64,000 bases of DNA from Sialis fuliginosa (taxonomy: Eukaryota; Arthropoda; Insecta; Megaloptera; Sialidae), in assembly GCA_961205875.1 (NCBI GenBank), contig OY540815.1, forward strand, positions 19,839,638 to 19,903,637, read 5' to 3'. Positions 62,205 through 64,000 of this stretch are shown here, one piece after another. Within the stretch, counting starts at the first letter, position 1; every line of letters starts with the position of its first letter. A program made the translations under genes and the position numbers. The notes beneath the pieces are model-generated. The model saw nothing but the letters and a program-made list of their open reading frames with translations. It did no database searches and was not told the DNA's origin.

Positions 62205-63140
62205 TATACTTTTTTGATACGCGTAAAAAGATACATTTGTGATTTGTTTCAGTTATTTTTATTGGAAAAAAATTATTAGACGTTTGTTTGATTAATTAGA
62301 TACATCTGCCAATCAAATATTGTTTTTTTTATAATAATTTTCTCATCAACCAAACCGCAAAAGTTTTTTTGCAAAAATTATTTTTATTAAATTATAATTT
62401 AAATAAAATTTTAATAGCCGCGAGCTATTTTCTATAATGTTATAAAAATTATTAAACTTTATTGACTGGTTATAATTTATAACAGGGTTTTTATGATGTT
62501 ATATAATAGATTATCAAAAAAAATGAGCGCGTAAAAAAACGGTTGAGCACGCACATGATAAGGTTCCGTAACCATTCTCACTAACATTGTCTTCAACTGA
62601 AATTCTTTACTTTATATGTGTTATTAATTATTTCATGTTGACGAAAGATGTTACTCGTATCTCCATAAAAAAGGATGTACATATTTGTGTGCCGATTTAA
62701 ATATAATAACAGAATTATTTCTGAATTTTTTTGCTATTGTAATTTTCATTGAAAATCCTAATTAAAAACTTTATTCTCGATTTTTTCAAATAAATTACAT
62801 CGATTTTTAAAATATTTATAAAAAATTTTCAGTTATGTATTTTCCCGAGGATCAATTCGAATCAAACAAATTTTATATTTTCGCACAGATAAATAATCAG
62901 ATGAACTTCCCGATGCGGCATTGCTTGATGAATTAACTTCAGTTTTCAATTTCAATGTGTTGACCTTTATCAATTTCATTAATTTAAAAACATATATCCA
63001 AAGCTTCACCTGTGAACTTTAAGGTATCATTTTCGAATTGAATACATTATCTTTGGTCTTATTTTCGAGTTCTGTTTAATAAAGTAATATACATAAGTAA
63101 TAAACATACGAAATTTCGTCATTCTTACTTTTTGATGATA
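62205..63140. other. Non-coding, nothing recognised
   Basis: AT-rich sequence between the AGGT-family MITE and the hAT MITE. No open frame or repeat ends of note. Confidence 0.5.
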
Positions 63141-63148
63141 GACTAAAT

Positions 63149-63293
63149 CAGGGATCGGAAACTTTTTTGTCTATATTGGCACAATACGAGATTTTAAAAT
63201 CACCAAAATTACTTTCGATTCAAATGTAAAATGTAATGTAAATGCCCAACCAGGGGCGTCTGGAACCCACGGGTACCGGGTTGTCGACCCCTG
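63149..63293. mobile_element. Short hAT MITE with intact target duplication
   Basis: 145 bases with ends CAGGGATCGGAAAC and, on the other strand, CAGGGGTCGACAAC. It is flanked by identical 8-bp repeats GACTAAAT (63141-63148 and 63294-63301). It has no coding capacity. The interior holds CAGGGGCGTC, another hAT-end-like string, perhaps a relic of an earlier end. Confidence 0.9.
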
Positions 63294-63455
63294 GACTAAA
63301 TATTTAAAATTAAAATACATTGAAAAAACGATATGCATTCAAGGCTGTAAATAATAATGTCAAAATGAATATTATATATTATAACATATAATATTAATAT
63401 AATGTAACTTTACTGTCCAATGTCAAAATTTATTGAAGAAAAAAGTATACGAAAG

Positions 63456-63481
63456 CTTTCGATTCACAGAACCATCGTTAG
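63456..63481 (-). ncRNA. Hammerhead-like core motif G (degenerate)
   Basis: The minus strand reads CTAACGA, T, GGTTCTGTGAATC, GAAAG. The third core base is changed (G to A), so it should be inactive. Same tail as motifs F and H (TCAATAAATTTTGAC). Confidence 0.3.
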
Positions 63482-63578
63482 GCTTTTAAAAAAGAAGAAG
63501 ATTTGAGGAAGATATGGTAATATATAATATTGTTAGGATTTACGACATCTTTCTCAAATGTTTTTCTTTTTTGAAAGC

Positions 63579-63604
63579 CTGACGATGATTATATGAATCG
63601 AAAG
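63579..63604 (+). ncRNA. Hammerhead-like core motif H
   Basis: CTGACGA, T, hairpin GATT-ATATG-AATC, GAAAG. TTGAAAGC before the core can pair with GCTTT...CAA after it. Opposes motif G within the inverted repeat 63419-63644. Confidence 0.35.
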
Positions 63605-64000
63605 CTTAGGTACGTATACTGCTTTTTCAATAAATTTTGACATTTAAATAAAGTTATTTTTATTAAAAGCTTCCCAGAAAAAGAACAAATATTATTTTTT
63701 CTAAACACACATCCAAATTGGTTAAAGGGCTTTCATGTTGGAATATGTAGTTACTTATAAAAACTTTAATTCATATGTATATAGATAGATTCTTGAAAAA
63801 TCACATCCAAAATTTGAATAAATAAAGCAATTTTACGTACATCGATAATATTCAAAAAGAATTATGCTACAGACAGATTTCTTTTCATCTCTAATGTACA
63901 AAGTTGAAAAGAATTCCTTTTTATTAAGAAAAAGTAGCCAATTTAAAATAATATTCTTTTAGATATGAAAATAAAAAAATAGACAGTAGAATGATGTATT

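Larger units (their letters stand above)
63419..63644. repeat. Inverted repeat holding motifs G and H
   Basis: AATGTCAAAATTTATTGAA on the left and TCAATAAATTTTGACATT on the right. Inside are two opposed CTNACGA...GAAAG units and a central spacer. The left arm resembles 36380-36440. Confidence 0.75.

Noticed and set aside
1..64000. CRISPR arrays, rRNA operons or bacterial origin
   Set aside because: No regularly spaced repeats, no rRNA-like blocks, and the spliced NUS1 gene shows a eukaryotic nuclear genome.

Overview
This is an AT-rich window (about three-quarters A+T by eye) from a eukaryotic nuclear genome, most likely an arthropod and plausibly an insect. The evidence is one spliced gene with GT-AG introns, a dense load of short DNA transposons (hAT, Tc1/mariner, pogo/Tigger-like), a decayed non-LTR retrotransposon fragment, a tRNA-derived repeat and very long non-coding stretches. 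There are no bacterial-style operons, no rRNA and no CRISPR array. Most short open frames are chance frames in AT-rich DNA and are not annotated.

The one gene I recognise with confidence is NUS1 (Nogo-B receptor type, non-catalytic subunit of cis-prenyltransferase; Tango14 in flies). It has two coding exons, 8111-8396 and 10462-10910, a 2065-base intron and an early AATAAA. Other possible genic pieces are weaker: a GC-rich, CpG-rich island at 61100-61375 that looks like a promoter or first exon, an internal-exon-like block at 27097-27203, and two exon-like blocks (33324-33533 minus, 36004-36138 plus) with no recognised homology.

The rest is a mobile-element landscape. Three non-autonomous hAT elements keep their 8-bp target duplications (1324-1959, 32576-32921, 63149-63293); two of the pairs flank otherwise unrelated insertions with perfect matches visible by eye. 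Several TA-flanked elements are present. Four of them have termini of the AGGT...ACCT or AGAT...ACCT type directly inside TA (19559-20005, 23128-23589, 57500-58385, 61696-62204), and one of these contains a pogo-like helix-turn-helix relic. Large fold-back elements lie at 5013-6258 (with a tRNA-like sequence in each arm), 7084-7769, 11124-11952, 13753-14362, 25834-26217, 29822-30557 (nested in a second inverted repeat), 47880-48302 and 54755-55134.

The most unusual signal is a recurring motif of the form CTGANGA - one base - short hairpin - GAAAC. It occurs at eight places on both strands, twice as head-to-head inverted pairs. It resembles the catalytic core of a hammerhead ribozyme, such as those described in Penelope-like retroelements. 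One copy (36400-36435, minus) also has a GUC in the place expected for the cleavage site. The extra base before the hairpin and several core substitutions mean that activity is unproven.
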